In this document: one piece after another, positions 1 through 9,067 of the stretch | Layout: each line of letters begins with the position of its first letter | How positions within the stretch are numbered: position 1 is the stretch's first letter | DNA from: Pseudooceanicola algae | Lineage (GTDB): Bacteria > Pseudomonadota > Alphaproteobacteria > Rhodobacterales > Rhodobacteraceae | Direction of reading: 5' to 3' | Assembly: GCF_003590145.2 (NCBI RefSeq) | Contig: NZ_CP060438.1 | Coordinates: 1 to 64,000 of the forward strand | Length of the DNA stretch: 64,000 nt | The notes under the pieces: model-generated | The model's database searches: none | What the model saw: the letters and a program-made list of their open reading frames with translations, nothing else | Told to the model about the DNA's origin: nothing | Position numbers and translations under genes: made by a program

Positions 1-396
1 GCCGAGGCGATCGCCGCCTGCGATCCCGGCATCACCTGGGTCGGTGGCCTGGCCGAGGTCTGGGCGCCTCCGCTTTACGCCGTCGGCGCGCGCGGCTTTA
101 CCTCCGGGTTGATCAACGTCTGGCCGGAACGCTCCGTGGCGATCCATGCGGCGCTGGACGCGGGCGATTACCCGGCCGCCAATGCGCTGATCGCCGATAT
201 GCGCGCCTTCGAGGACATTCGCGCAGAAGAGCTGAACGGGACAAATGTGACCGGGGTCAAGGCCGCCCTGCAGGCGCTCGGGCTGGATTGCGGCGCAACG
301 CGGCCGCCATCGGCCTGGCCGCTTGACGACAGCCAACAAGCCAAGCTTGGCGCGTTTCTGACCGCGAACGGGCTGAAGGCCCGCGACCCCGCCTGA
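1..396 (+). CDS. Dihydrodipicolinate synthase/5-dehydro-4-deoxyglucarate dehydratase family protein (3' fragment)
   Basis: The reading frame is open from the first base and ends at TGA 394-396, so only the last 131 residues are present. The visible part reads like the C-terminal third of the DapA/KDGDH class I aldolase family, with a 'GARGFTSGLINV' strand-loop that in this family follows the active-site barrel, then a helical C-terminus. The catalytic lysine and the N-terminus lie outside the window. Members of this family cleave or dehydrate 2-keto acids. The sugar-acid subtype is favoured by the GFTSG wording and by the hydroxyacid dehydrogenase that follows, but this is inference. No terminator is visible before the next gene, so the two are probably co-transcribed. 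Confidence 0.7.
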   Translation, partial: AEAIAACDPGITWVGGLAEVWAPPLYAVGARGFTSGLINVWPERSVAIHAALDAGDYPAANALIADMRAFEDIRAEELNGTNVTGVKAALQALGLDCGATRPPSAWPLDDSQQAKLGAFLTANGLKARDPA

Positions 397-430
397 CAAT
401 TTCGAGCCGACGACCAGAAAGGACCGCGCC

Positions 431-502
431 ATGAAATCGAACTGCCAAACCACACCGACGGGCCCCGCCCACGCCACCTTGCCCGCGCGAGGCACAGCAT
501 GA
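431..502 (+). CDS. Possible 23-codon leader ORF overlapping the next gene
   Basis: ATG at 431 is preceded by a good ribosome binding site (AGAAAGGA) and the frame ends TGA at 500-502, overlapping the ATG of the next gene (499) as ATGA. The predicted peptide begins MKSNCQTTPTGP and resembles nothing I recognise. It could couple translation between the two genes or be a remnant of a longer gene. A chance ORF is also possible. Confidence 0.25.
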   Translation: MKSNCQTTPTGPAHATLPARGTA

Positions 503-1446
503 GCGCTCAACGCCCGGGCCTGCTTGTCATTTCCGCCCTGCGTCCCGACCAGATGGCCGCGCTGGAACGGGATTACGATCTTGTCCGGATGGATCAGGCC
601 GATGACCCCCGCGCCCTTGTGACCGAGGTCGGCGGCCGGATCGTCGCCGCCGTGACCACCGGCAGCAAGGGCCTTGCGCCGGATCTTCTGCCGCTGCTGC
701 CCGCCCTGCGCATCCTCGCGGTTTGCAGTGTCGGGGTGGACGGGGTCGATCTGGACGCCTTTCGCGCGCGCGGCATCGTGGTGACCAATACGCCCGATGT
801 GCTGAACGACGATGTGGCCGACCTTGCCATGGGGCTGATCCTGGCAACCCACCGTCAGATCGTGCCGGCGGATGCCTGGGTCCGGTCCGGCAACTGGGCC
901 ACGCAGGGTGCCCTCCCCCTGACGACCGGGCTGGCGGGACGACGGCTTGGCCTGCTGGGAATGGGCGGGGTCGGCAGCGAAATCGCCGCCCGCGCCACGG
1001 CCTTCCGAATGCCGGTCGGTTATTGCACCCGGCATGAGAAACCCAGCGATCATACCTATTTCACCGATGTCACGGCGCTGGCGACCTGGGCGGATGTGCT
1101 GGTGCTCTGCCTGCCGGGCGGCCCGGCGACACGGCATATGGTCGATGCCCCGGTGCTGCGCGCCCTCGGGCCGAAGGGTGTGCTGATCAATGTCGCACGC
1201 GGCAGTGTCGTGGATCAGGAGGCGCTTTGCGACGCCCTGAGTGAGGGCCAGATCGCCGCCGCCGGGCTCGACGTCTTTGAAACCGAACCCTGTACCGATG
1301 ACCGCCTGTTGGGCTTTGACCAGGTCGTGCTGCATCCCCACCATGGCAGCGGCACGGTGGCCACGCGGGATGCCATGTCGCAGCTGGTGGTGGACAATAT
1401 CACCGCGGTCCTCGCCAACGAAAAGGCCCTGACGCCGGTCGATTGA
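499..1446 (+). CDS. D-isomer-specific 2-hydroxyacid dehydrogenase (hydroxypyruvate/glyoxylate reductase type)
   Basis: This is a 315-residue protein, the usual length of the NAD(P)-dependent D-2-hydroxyacid dehydrogenases, which interconvert 2-keto acids and D-2-hydroxyacids in the cytoplasm. The nucleotide-binding motif GMGGVG is at residues 154-159. The catalytic set is present: Arg in NVARGSVVD (about 234), Glu in GLDVFETEP (about 261-263) and His in HPHHGSG (about 282). Closest in style to GhrA/GhrB-like hydroxypyruvate reductases, but the exact substrate cannot be read from sequence. It follows a DapA/KDGDH-type gene, which suggests a sugar-acid or keto-acid catabolic operon. The start at 499 lies in an ATGA overlap with a short leader ORF. 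Confidence 0.85.
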   Translation: MSAQRPGLLVISALRPDQMAALERDYDLVRMDQADDPRALVTEVGGRIVAAVTTGSKGLAPDLLPLLPALRILAVCSVGVDGVDLDAFRARGIVVTNTPDVLNDDVADLAMGLILATHRQIVPADAWVRSGNWATQGALPLTTGLAGRRLGLLGMGGVGSEIAARATAFRMPVGYCTRHEKPSDHTYFTDVTALATWADVLVLCLPGGPATRHMVDAPVLRALGPKGVLINVARGSVVDQEALCDALSEGQIAAAGLDVFETEPCTDDRLLGFDQVVLHPHHGSGTVATRDAMSQLVVDNITAVLANEKALTPVD

Positions 1447-1456
1447 CCCCTTGAAA

Positions 1457-1489
1457 GCGCTGCTGGGGCGGTGTCCGCCCCCGCAGCGC
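1457..1489. terminator. Strong hairpin between convergent genes
   Basis: Nested GC stems GCGCTGC/GCAGCGC and GGGGCGG/CCGCCCC form a long hairpin in the short gap between the dehydrogenase stop (1446) and the glpK stop (1494). There is no long T tract on either side. Its position between convergent genes suggests a bidirectional terminator. Confidence 0.6.
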
Positions 1490-1493
1490 CCTG

Positions 1494-3017
1494 TCAGTTG
1501 TCGGGCGTTCCGCGCGCCTCGGCAGGGGCGCTGAACATCCGCGTGGCCTGAACCGCGCGTTGCCAGGCGGCATATTGGCTGTCGCGCAGGTCCGGCGCCA
1601 TCTGCGGCGTAAACTGGCGGTCAATCTGCCACATCCGGGCAAAGCCGTCCTGATCGGGGTAGATCCCGGCGCGGCTGCCGGCCAGCCAGGCGGCCCCCAT
1701 GGCGGTGGTTTCCTGGCAGGCGGGGCGGTCGACGGCGGTGCCGATGATGTCGGACAGAAACTGCATGGTCCAGTCCGAGGCGCTCATCCCGCCATCCACC
1801 CGCAGCACGGCGTCGCCTTCGGGCGCCCGCCAGTCGCGCTGCATCGCCTCCAGCAGGTCGCGGGTCTGGAAGCCCACCGATTGCAGGGCCGCGCGGGCGA
1901 ATTCCGCCGGACCGGAGCTGCGCGACAGGCCAAAGATCGCGCCGCGCGCCTCGGCATCCCAATAGGGCGCGCCGAGACCGGTGAAGGCGGGCACCATGAT
2001 GATCCCCTGGCCATCCTTTGCCTCTTCCGCCAGGCGCTGGCTTTCGCCGGCCTCGCGGATGATCTTCAGCCCGTCCCGCAGCCATTGCACAGCCGCCCCG
2101 GCGACAAAGATCGACCCTTCGAGCGCATAGCTCGGCTTGCCGTCAAGCTGGTAGGCGATGGTCGTCAGCAGACGGTTCTGCGACACGACCGGCGTGTCAC
2201 CGGTGTTCATCAGGGCGAAGCAGCCCGTGCCATAGGTGGATTTCAGCATGCCGGGGGTGAAACAGGCCTGCCCGATGGTCGCCGCCTGCTGGTCGCCCGC
2301 GACGCCCAGGATCGGGATCGCGCGCCCGAACAGATCGGGGCGCGTGGTGCCGAAATCGGCCGCGCAATCGCGCACCTCGGGCAGCATGTCCATGGGGATG
2401 CCGAGCAGATCACAGATCTCGCGGCTCCAGCATCCCTTGCGGATGTCGTACATCAGGGTGCGGGCCGCATTGGTGGCGTCGGTCGCATGGACCTTGCCCC
2501 CCGTCAGCTTCCAGATGAGATAGGAATCGACCGTGCCGAACATCAGTTCGCCGGCCTCTGCCGCCGCTCTGGCGCCTTCGACGTTGTCGAGAAGCCATTT
2601 CACCTTGGTGCCAGAGAAATAGGGATCGACCAGCAGGCCGGTCACCTTGGTGAACAGGGCCTCGTGGCCTTCGTCGCGCAGGGTCTCGCAAATCGCGGCG
2701 CTGCGGCGGTCCTGCCAGACGATGGCGTTATGGATCGGCTGGCCGCTCTTGCGGTTCCAGACCACGGTGGTTTCGCGCTGATTGGTGATGCCGATGGCGG
2801 CGATCTTTTCCACGTCCAGCCCGGCCTTCTCGATCACCGCGCGGCAGGTCCCGGCGGTGGTGGCCCAGAGGTCGGTGACCTCGTGTTCGACCCAGCCCGA
2901 GTGCGGGAAATGCTGGGGAAATTCCTCTTGCGCGATGGCGGTCACGCCCAGCTTGTCGTCGAACAGGATCGCGCGGGTCGATGTCGTCCCCTGATCAATG
3001 GCCAGAATATGGGTCAT
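1494..3017 (-). CDS. glpK: Glycerol kinase
   Basis: ATP-dependent phosphorylation of glycerol to sn-glycerol 3-phosphate. The protein is 507 residues, a normal length for the FGGY kinase family. It opens with the phosphate-binding signature DQGTTSTR (residues 6-13) and carries the second-domain ATP motif around [10 protein letters not shown] and the RETT segment seen in glycerol kinases. I chose the ATG at 3017 ([10 protein letters not shown]) because it has a GAGG ribosome binding site and matches the family N-terminus. The longer frame would add eight atypical residues. It is the last gene of the glp operon, separated from glpV by a GC-rich hairpin that may lower or decouple its expression. 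Confidence 0.95.
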   Translation of the reverse strand: MTHILAIDQGTTSTRAILFDDKLGVTAIAQEEFPQHFPHSGWVEHEVTDLWATTAGTCRAVIEKAGLDVEKIAAIGITNQRETTVVWNRKSGQPIHNAIVWQDRRSAAICETLRDEGHEALFTKVTGLLVDPYFSGTKVKWLLDNVEGARAAAEAGELMFGTVDSYLIWKLTGGKVHATDATNAARTLMYDIRKGCWSREICDLLGIPMDMLPEVRDCAADFGTTRPDLFGRAIPILGVAGDQQAATIGQACFTPGMLKSTYGTGCFALMNTGDTPVVSQNRLLTTIAYQLDGKPSYALEGSIFVAGAAVQWLRDGLKIIREAGESQRLAEEAKDGQGIIMVPAFTGLGAPYWDAEARGAIFGLSRSSGPAEFARAALQSVGFQTRDLLEAMQRDWRAPEGDAVLRVDGGMSASDWTMQFLSDIIGTAVDRPACQETTAMGAAWLAGSRAGIYPDQDGFARMWQIDRQFTPQMAPDLRDSQYAAWQRAVQATRMFSAPAEARGTPDN

Positions 3018-3045
3018 CGGTTGCCTCTGCTGCGGGCGCAAGAAA

Positions 3046-3070
3046 GCCGGGGGGCAACGGGCCCCCCGGC
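3046..3070 (-). terminator. Hairpin between glpV and glpK (attenuator or mRNA stabiliser)
   Basis: A perfect 10-bp stem (GCCGGGGGGC/GCCCCCCGGC, loop of 5) lies just after the glpV stop. Read on the minus strand it is followed by CTTTCTTG, a weak T-rich tract. Such hairpins after binding-protein genes commonly stabilise the upstream mRNA and cause partial termination. Confidence 0.6.
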
Positions 3071-3083
3071 CGGGTTCATGAGG

Positions 3084-4790
3084 TTACTCGGTCCAGGAGG
3101 ACACGAGTTCGTCATAGCTGATGGTCATCGGCTCTTCGTCCTCGTCGGCCAGCGCGGGCTTCGGGGCGCCCGGTTGTTCCAGCCAGTAGGAGGCCTCCTG
3201 CTCGTCGTTCAGCACCGGGCCAAGATCACCCTGGATGCCGGCACGTTCAAGCCGCGACATCACGCTTTCCATGTCGGCGCAAAGCTGGTCCAGCGCCTCT
3301 TGCGAGGTCTTGGCACCGGACATTGCATCGCCGATGTTCTGCCACCACAGCTGCGCCAGCTTGGGGTAGTCCGGCACGTTGGTGCCCGTGGGCGACCAGC
3401 GCACGCGGTCGGGCGAGCGGTAGAACTCGACCAGACCGCCCAGCTTGTCCGCCCGCTGGGTGAAGTGGTCGGAATTGATGGTGGAGTCGCGGGTGAAGGT
3501 CAGGCCTACGTCGGATTTCTTCACGTCGACGGTCATCGAGGTGACGAACTGCGCGTAGAGCCAGGCGGCCTTGGCGCGGTCTTCCGGGGTGGATTTCATC
3601 AGCGTCCAGCTGCCCACGTCCTGGTAGCCGACCTTCATGCCCTCTTCCCAGTAGACCCCGTGCGGGCTGGGCGCGAGACGCCATTTCGGCGTGCCGTCCT
3701 CGTTCATCACCGCATCCGAATCGACCAGCGGCGCGACAAAGGTGGTGTACATGAACATCTGCTGGGCGATATTGCCCTGCGCCGGAACCGGCCCGGCTTC
3801 CGAGAAGGTCATGCCACCGGCGGCGGGCGGGGAATATTCCTCGAGCCACTTGATCGCCTTGTCGACCGCGTAGACGGCAGCGGGCGAATTGGTCGCGCCA
3901 CCGCGCGCCATGCAGGCGCCCACGGGTTGCGAATTCTCGTTCACCCGGATGCCCCATTCATCGACCGGCAACCCGTTGGGTTCGCCCTTGTCGCCCATCC
4001 CGGCCATCGACATCCACGCATCGGTGTAACGCCAGCCAAGGCTGGGGTCCTTCTTGCCGTAATCCATGTTGCCATAGACCTCGACACCGTCGATCTCGCG
4101 GCCCGTGAAGAACTCTGCGATATCCTCGTAGGCGGACCAGTTCACCGGCACGCCAAGATCATAGCCATAGGCTTCCTTGAAGTCGGCCTGGATCTGTTCG
4201 TCGTTGAACCAGTCATAGCGGAACCAGTAAAGGTTCGCGAACTGCTGGTCGGGCAGCTGGTACAGGTCGCCATCCGGCGCGGTGGTGAACTGCGTGCCGA
4301 TGAAATCGTCCAGGTTCAGCGTGGGCGAGGTCACATCCGCGCCCTCGTTCGCCATCCACTCGGTCAGGTTGCGCACCTGCTGATAGCGCCAGTGGGTGCC
4401 GATCAGGTCGCTGTCGTTGACGAAGGCATCATAGATGTTTTCGCCCGACTGCATCTGGGTCTGCAGCTTTTCCACCACGTCGCCTTCGCCGATCAGGTCA
4501 TGGGTGACGTTGATCCCGGTAATCGCGCTGAAGGCCGGGGCAAGAACCTGGCTTTCATATTCATGGGTGGTGATGGTTTCGGACACCACATTGATCGACA
4601 TGCCCTGGAACGGCTGGGCGGCGTCGATGAACCATTGCATCTCGGCTTCCTGGTCGGCGCGGCTCAGCGTCGAGACATCGCCGATTTCGGCGTCGAGAAA
4701 TGCCGTGGCATCCGACATGTCGGCCCAGGCCGGCTGCGAAATCGCCAGCGCCAGCCCGACAGCCGTCGAGGTCTTCAGTAGGACGTTCAT
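3084..4790 (-). CDS. glpV: Glycerol/sn-glycerol-3-phosphate ABC transporter, periplasmic binding protein
   Basis: A 568-residue extracellular solute-binding protein with a clear signal peptide (cleavage near residue 23, after AWA). It is longer than usual sugar-binding proteins, as expected of the GlpV-type binding proteins of the glpSTPQ systems described in Rhizobium. It captures the polyol in the periplasm and delivers it to the GlpPQ permease. The ATG at 4790 begins MNVLLKTSTAVGLALAI. The gene lies between the small membrane protein GlpU and glpK in an unbroken minus-strand operon. Its assignment rests on the full operon context as well as on the sequence. Confidence 0.88.
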   Translation of the reverse strand: MNVLLKTSTAVGLALAISQPAWADMSDATAFLDAEIGDVSTLSRADQEAEMQWFIDAAQPFQGMSINVVSETITTHEYESQVLAPAFSAITGINVTHDLIGEGDVVEKLQTQMQSGENIYDAFVNDSDLIGTHWRYQQVRNLTEWMANEGADVTSPTLNLDDFIGTQFTTAPDGDLYQLPDQQFANLYWFRYDWFNDEQIQADFKEAYGYDLGVPVNWSAYEDIAEFFTGREIDGVEVYGNMDYGKKDPSLGWRYTDAWMSMAGMGDKGEPNGLPVDEWGIRVNENSQPVGACMARGGATNSPAAVYAVDKAIKWLEEYSPPAAGGMTFSEAGPVPAQGNIAQQMFMYTTFVAPLVDSDAVMNEDGTPKWRLAPSPHGVYWEEGMKVGYQDVGSWTLMKSTPEDRAKAAWLYAQFVTSMTVDVKKSDVGLTFTRDSTINSDHFTQRADKLGGLVEFYRSPDRVRWSPTGTNVPDYPKLAQLWWQNIGDAMSGAKTSQEALDQLCADMESVMSRLERAGIQGDLGPVLNDEQEASYWLEQPGAPKPALADEDEEPMTISYDELVSSWTE

Positions 4791-4859
4791 TTGGGTCTCC
4801 TCCCGTGGTTTGAACGTGTGGATCAGCCTCTCCTCGGGCGATCCGGTGATTGGCCCGGT

Positions 4860-5135
4860 CTAGACCCAGCGGAATACCGCGGCGCCGTAGACCAGGCAGA
4901 CGAGCAAGGCATAGGGCTGCGGGCCCAGGCCAAGGCCCAGCCAGGCCAGGTTGATGAAGGCCGAGCCGAGCAATGTGATGTACAACCGGTCCCCCCGCGT
5001 CGTCTCGATCCGAAGGACGCCCTTGCGCGGCACCTCCGGAAAGCGGATCGCGAGGAAGGTGAAGGTCGCCAGCAACCCGGCAATGATCAGAAAGAACGTG
5101 GCCGTGGGCCAGGTCCATGCCATCCAGTCAAGCAT
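4860..5135 (-). CDS. glpU: Small membrane protein of the glp transport operon (DUF2160 type)
   Basis: A 91-residue protein with three hydrophobic segments (about 10-30, 52-70 and 74-90) and a polar loop around residues 34-50. Small DUF2160 proteins of this size sit between the permease and binding-protein genes of the glpDSTPQUVK operon. The function is unknown, perhaps an accessory to the transporter in the inner membrane. It starts with MLDWMAWTWP and lies about 40 bp downstream of glpQ. Confidence 0.8.
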   Translation of the reverse strand: MLDWMAWTWPTATFFLIIAGLLATFTFLAIRFPEVPRKGVLRIETTRGDRLYITLLGSAFINLAWLGLGLGPQPYALLVCLVYGAAVFRWV

Positions 5136-5174
5136 AGCGGGTTCCTTTGCGATATCGGGGGGCGCAACCGGGCA

Positions 5175-6031
<857 letters not shown>

Positions 6032-6035
<4 letters not shown>

Positions 6036-6907
6036 CCCTTGCCATCCCTTTTGTCGAGCGTCGTCATCACGGTGTAGAAGACCCAGCTGATCGCCATGAT
6101 GGTCAGGAAATACATCAGGCTGAAGGCGGCGGCGGGGCCAAGGTCGAACTGACCAAGCGCCATCTTCACCAGGTCGATGGACAGGAAGGTCGTGGCATTG
6201 CCCGGCCCGCCCCCGGTGACGACGAAGGGTTCGGTATAGATCATGAAGCTGTCCATGAACCGCAGCAGGATCGCGATCATCAGCACGCCGGTGATCTTGG
6301 GCAGTTCGATATAGCGGAACACGGCCCACCGGCTGGCCTGGTCGATCCGGGCGGCCTGGTAATAGGCATCCGGAATGGACCGCAGCCCGGCATAGGCCAG
6401 CAGCGCCACCAGCGAGGTCCAGTGCCAGACATCCATCACGATGACGGTCACCCAGGCATCCACGGTATCCCGGGTATAGTTGTAATCGACGCCGAGCGCC
6501 TCCAGCGTATGCCCCAGCAGGCCGATGTCGACCCGGCCGAAGATCTGCCAGATCGTGCCGACCACGTTCCAGGGGATCAGCAGCGGCAGCGACATGGTGA
6601 CCAGGCAGAAGGACGACCAGAAGCCCTTTTGCGGCATGTTCAGCGCCACGAAGATGCCAAGCGGCACCTCGATGGCCAGGATGATCCCCGAGAACATCAG
6701 CTGCCGGCCAAGCGCATTCCACATCCGGTCCGAATGCAGCATGTCATCGAACCAGTCGAGACCGGCCCAGAAGAACTGGTTGTTGCCGAAGGTGTCCTGC
6801 ACCGAATAATTCACCACTGTCATCAGCGGGATAACGGCCGAGAAGGCGACGAGGATCAGCACCGGCAGGATCAGGAACCAGGCTTTCTGATTGACGGTCT
6901 TGTTCAT
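6032..6907 (-). CDS. glpP: Glycerol ABC transporter, permease subunit
   Basis: A 291-residue MalF-like permease with an N-terminal membrane segment (residues 9-31), several further spans and an EAA-type loop ('AARIDQASRWAVFRYIELPKI'), here cut to show the conserved core. The start at 6907 overlaps the glpT stop by four bases (ATGA), so translation is likely coupled. It acts in the inner membrane together with GlpQ. Confidence 0.9.
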
Positions 6908-7986
6908 GCGGCCTCTCCCCCGGCGCTGATCCGCCAGTCGTCGGCGTAGACGTTGACCCCCTCGGGGGCAAAGGTGATGCGGTCGGCACCGGCCGGAATG
7001 GCGGCGCCTTCCGGAGCCAGGGCATTGACCCGTGCGCCATCGACTTCCAGCCGGATGATCTTGTGGCGACCAACGTCCTCGACCCGGCGGATGCGGGCGG
7101 GAATGCCCGCGCCCTCGGCGGCGACGCGGATGAATTCCGGGCGCACCCCGACCTGGGTCCGGCCCTGTGCGGTGTAGTGCCCGTCCAGCGCGACGCTGGC
7201 CCCGGCGATGCGTGCCTGACTGCCCTCGATCTCTGCATCGAACAGGTTCATGCCCGGCGAGCCGATGAAATAGCCCACGAAGGTATGCGCCGGACGTTCG
7301 AACAGCTCCTGCGGGGTGCCGATCTGCACCACGCGGCCGCCGTGCATGACGACGACCTTGTCGGCAAAGGTCAGCGCCTCGGTCTGGTCATGGGTCACGT
7401 AGATCATCGTGTGCCCGAAATCCTGATGCAGCTGCTTCAGCTGGGTGCGCAGTTCCCACTTCATGTGCGGGTCGATCACGGTCAGGGGTTCGTCGAACAG
7501 CAACGCATTCACGTCCTCGCGCACCATCCCCCGCCCAAGCGAGATCTTCTGCTTCGCATCCGCCGTCAGCCCGCGCGCCTTGCGGTCAAGCTGGGCTTCC
7601 ATGTCGATCATCCGGCCGACCTTCTGGACACGGCGGGTGATCTCGGCGGTGTCCATGCCGCGGTTCTTCAGCGGAAAGGCCAGGTTTTCGCGCACCGTCA
7701 TCGTGTCGTAGACCACCGGGAACTGGAAAACCTGGGCGATGTTGCGATCGGCCGTCGGGGCGGTGGTCACGTCGCGGCCATCGAACAGCACCCGCCCCTG
7801 CGAAGGGATCAGCAGACCCGAGATGATGTTCAGCAGGGTCGACTTGCCGCAACCGGAGGCGCCGAGCAGGGCATAGGCCTCGCCGTCGATCCAGTCGTGG
7901 TTCAGCTCCTTCAGGGCGAAATCTTCTTCGACCTTCGGCGCCGGATTGTAGGAATGCGCCAGATGTTCAAGCGTTATGCGCGCCAT
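6904..7986 (-). CDS. glpT: Glycerol ABC transporter, ATP-binding subunit
   Basis: A 360-residue ABC ATPase of the MalK/UgpC class. Walker A is GASGCGKST near residue 38, Walker B ends in LLFDEPL, and a C-terminal regulatory TOBE-like domain follows. The signature loop reads 'QKISLGRGMVRED', which departs from the canonical LSGGQ. GlpS has the canonical form, so the two ATPases may form an asymmetric heterodimer in which this subunit contributes one degenerate site. I start it at ATG 7986 (MARITLEHLAHSY). Confidence 0.88.
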   Translation of the reverse strand: MARITLEHLAHSYNPAPKVEEDFALKELNHDWIDGEAYALLGASGCGKSTLLNIISGLLIPSQGRVLFDGRDVTTAPTADRNIAQVFQFPVVYDTMTVRENLAFPLKNRGMDTAEITRRVQKVGRMIDMEAQLDRKARGLTADAKQKISLGRGMVREDVNALLFDEPLTVIDPHMKWELRTQLKQLHQDFGHTMIYVTHDQTEALTFADKVVVMHGGRVVQIGTPQELFERPAHTFVGYFIGSPGMNLFDAEIEGSQARIAGASVALDGHYTAQGRTQVGVRPEFIRVAAEGAGIPARIRRVEDVGRHKIIRLEVDGARVNALAPEGAAIPAGADRITFAPEGVNVYADDWRISAGGEAA

Positions 7987-7987
7987 G

Positions 7988-9067
7988 TCATGCCGCCTCC
8001 GCGTAGGGGGCCGAAGCGACCAGCAGGCCGTCTTCGCCAAACAGGTAGATCCGCGACGGATCAAGGTAGACGGGCAAGCTCTGGCCCGCCTGCAGGTCGC
8101 GCAGCCCATGCACCAGACCGACCCATCGTGCCTCGCCATGGGCCAGGTGGACGAAGGTCTCGGACCCGGTGATCTCGGTCACGCTCAGCGTGGTGTCAAA
8201 GCAGATCGCTCCGGTGATCGGCTCCAGCGACAGATGATTGGGCCGGAAGCCCAGCTGATAGGCCCCGTCGGGGATCTCGCCGCCAAGCGCGGGCAGGGTT
8301 TCCCCATCCCCGAAATGCATGAGATCGCCGCGCTTTTCGACATGCAGGAAATTCATCGGCGGATCGGAAAACACCCGCGCCGTGGTCGCATCCGCCGGCT
8401 GGCGATAGACCTGCGCCGTGGGGCCGAACTGCGTCACCCGGCCTTCCCAAAGGGTCGCGCAATTGCCACCCAGCAACAGCGCCTCTTCGGGTTCCGTGGT
8501 CGCGTAAACGAAGATCGAGCCTGCCTTCTCGAAGATCCGCGGGATCTCGGCGCGCAATTCCTCGCGCAGCTTGTAGTCGAGGTTGGCGAGCGGTTCGTCC
8601 AGCAACACCAGACCGGCATTCTTGACCAGGGCGCGCGCCAGCGCACAGCGCTGTTGCTGCCCGCCCGACAGCTCCAGTGGCTTGCGCTGCAACATCGGGG
8701 TCAGCTGCATCAGCTCGGCCGTTTCGCGTACGCGGGCGTCGATCTCGTCCCGGTCCAGCCCCATCAGCCGCATGGGCGAGGCGATGTTGTCATAGACGGT
8801 CATGGCCGGGTAGTTGATGAACTGCTGGTAGACCATGGCGATCTTGCGATCCTGCACGCGCTGGCCGGTGACGTCTTCGCCTTTCCAGTGGATGCGCCCC
8901 TCGGTAGGAACATCGAGCCCGGCCATCAGTCGCATCAGCGTCGTCTTGCCAGACGAAGTCGGGCCCAGAAGCACATTCATCGTGCCGGTTTCCAGCGTCA
9001 GGCTGGTCGGGTGGATATACGTCTGACCACCCACGACATAGCTGACCTCCTGCATGTAAAGCGTCAT
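7988..9067 (-). CDS. glpS: Glycerol ABC transporter, ATP-binding subunit
   Basis: A 359-residue ABC ATPase with Walker A GPTSSGKTT (about residues 32-40), a canonical signature 'ELSGGQQQR', Walker B 'LVLLDEPLANLD' and a C-terminal TOBE region. The ATG at 9067 overlaps the glpD stop (ATGA). GlpS and GlpT together energise glycerol uptake; two different ATPases per transporter is the known arrangement for this system. One base separates its stop from the glpT start. Confidence 0.88.
   Translation of the reverse strand: MTLYMQEVSYVVGGQTYIHPTSLTLETGTMNVLLGPTSSGKTTLMRLMAGLDVPTEGRIHWKGEDVTGQRVQDRKIAMVYQQFINYPAMTVYDNIASPMRLMGLDRDEIDARVRETAELMQLTPMLQRKPLELSGGQQQRCALARALVKNAGLVLLDEPLANLDYKLREELRAEIPRIFEKAGSIFVYATTEPEEALLLGGNCATLWEGRVTQFGPTAQVYRQPADATTARVFSDPPMNFLHVEKRGDLMHFGDGETLPALGGEIPDGAYQLGFRPNHLSLEPITGAICFDTTLSVTEITGSETFVHLAHGEARWVGLVHGLRDLQAGQSLPVYLDPSRIYLFGEDGLLVASAPYAEAA

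Noticed and set aside
1560-4781. A very long open frame (over 1000 codons) antisense to glpK and glpV
   Set aside because: It is caused by the high GC of the third codon positions of real genes on the other strand; its translation is low-complexity, has no recognisable domain and runs across two genes.
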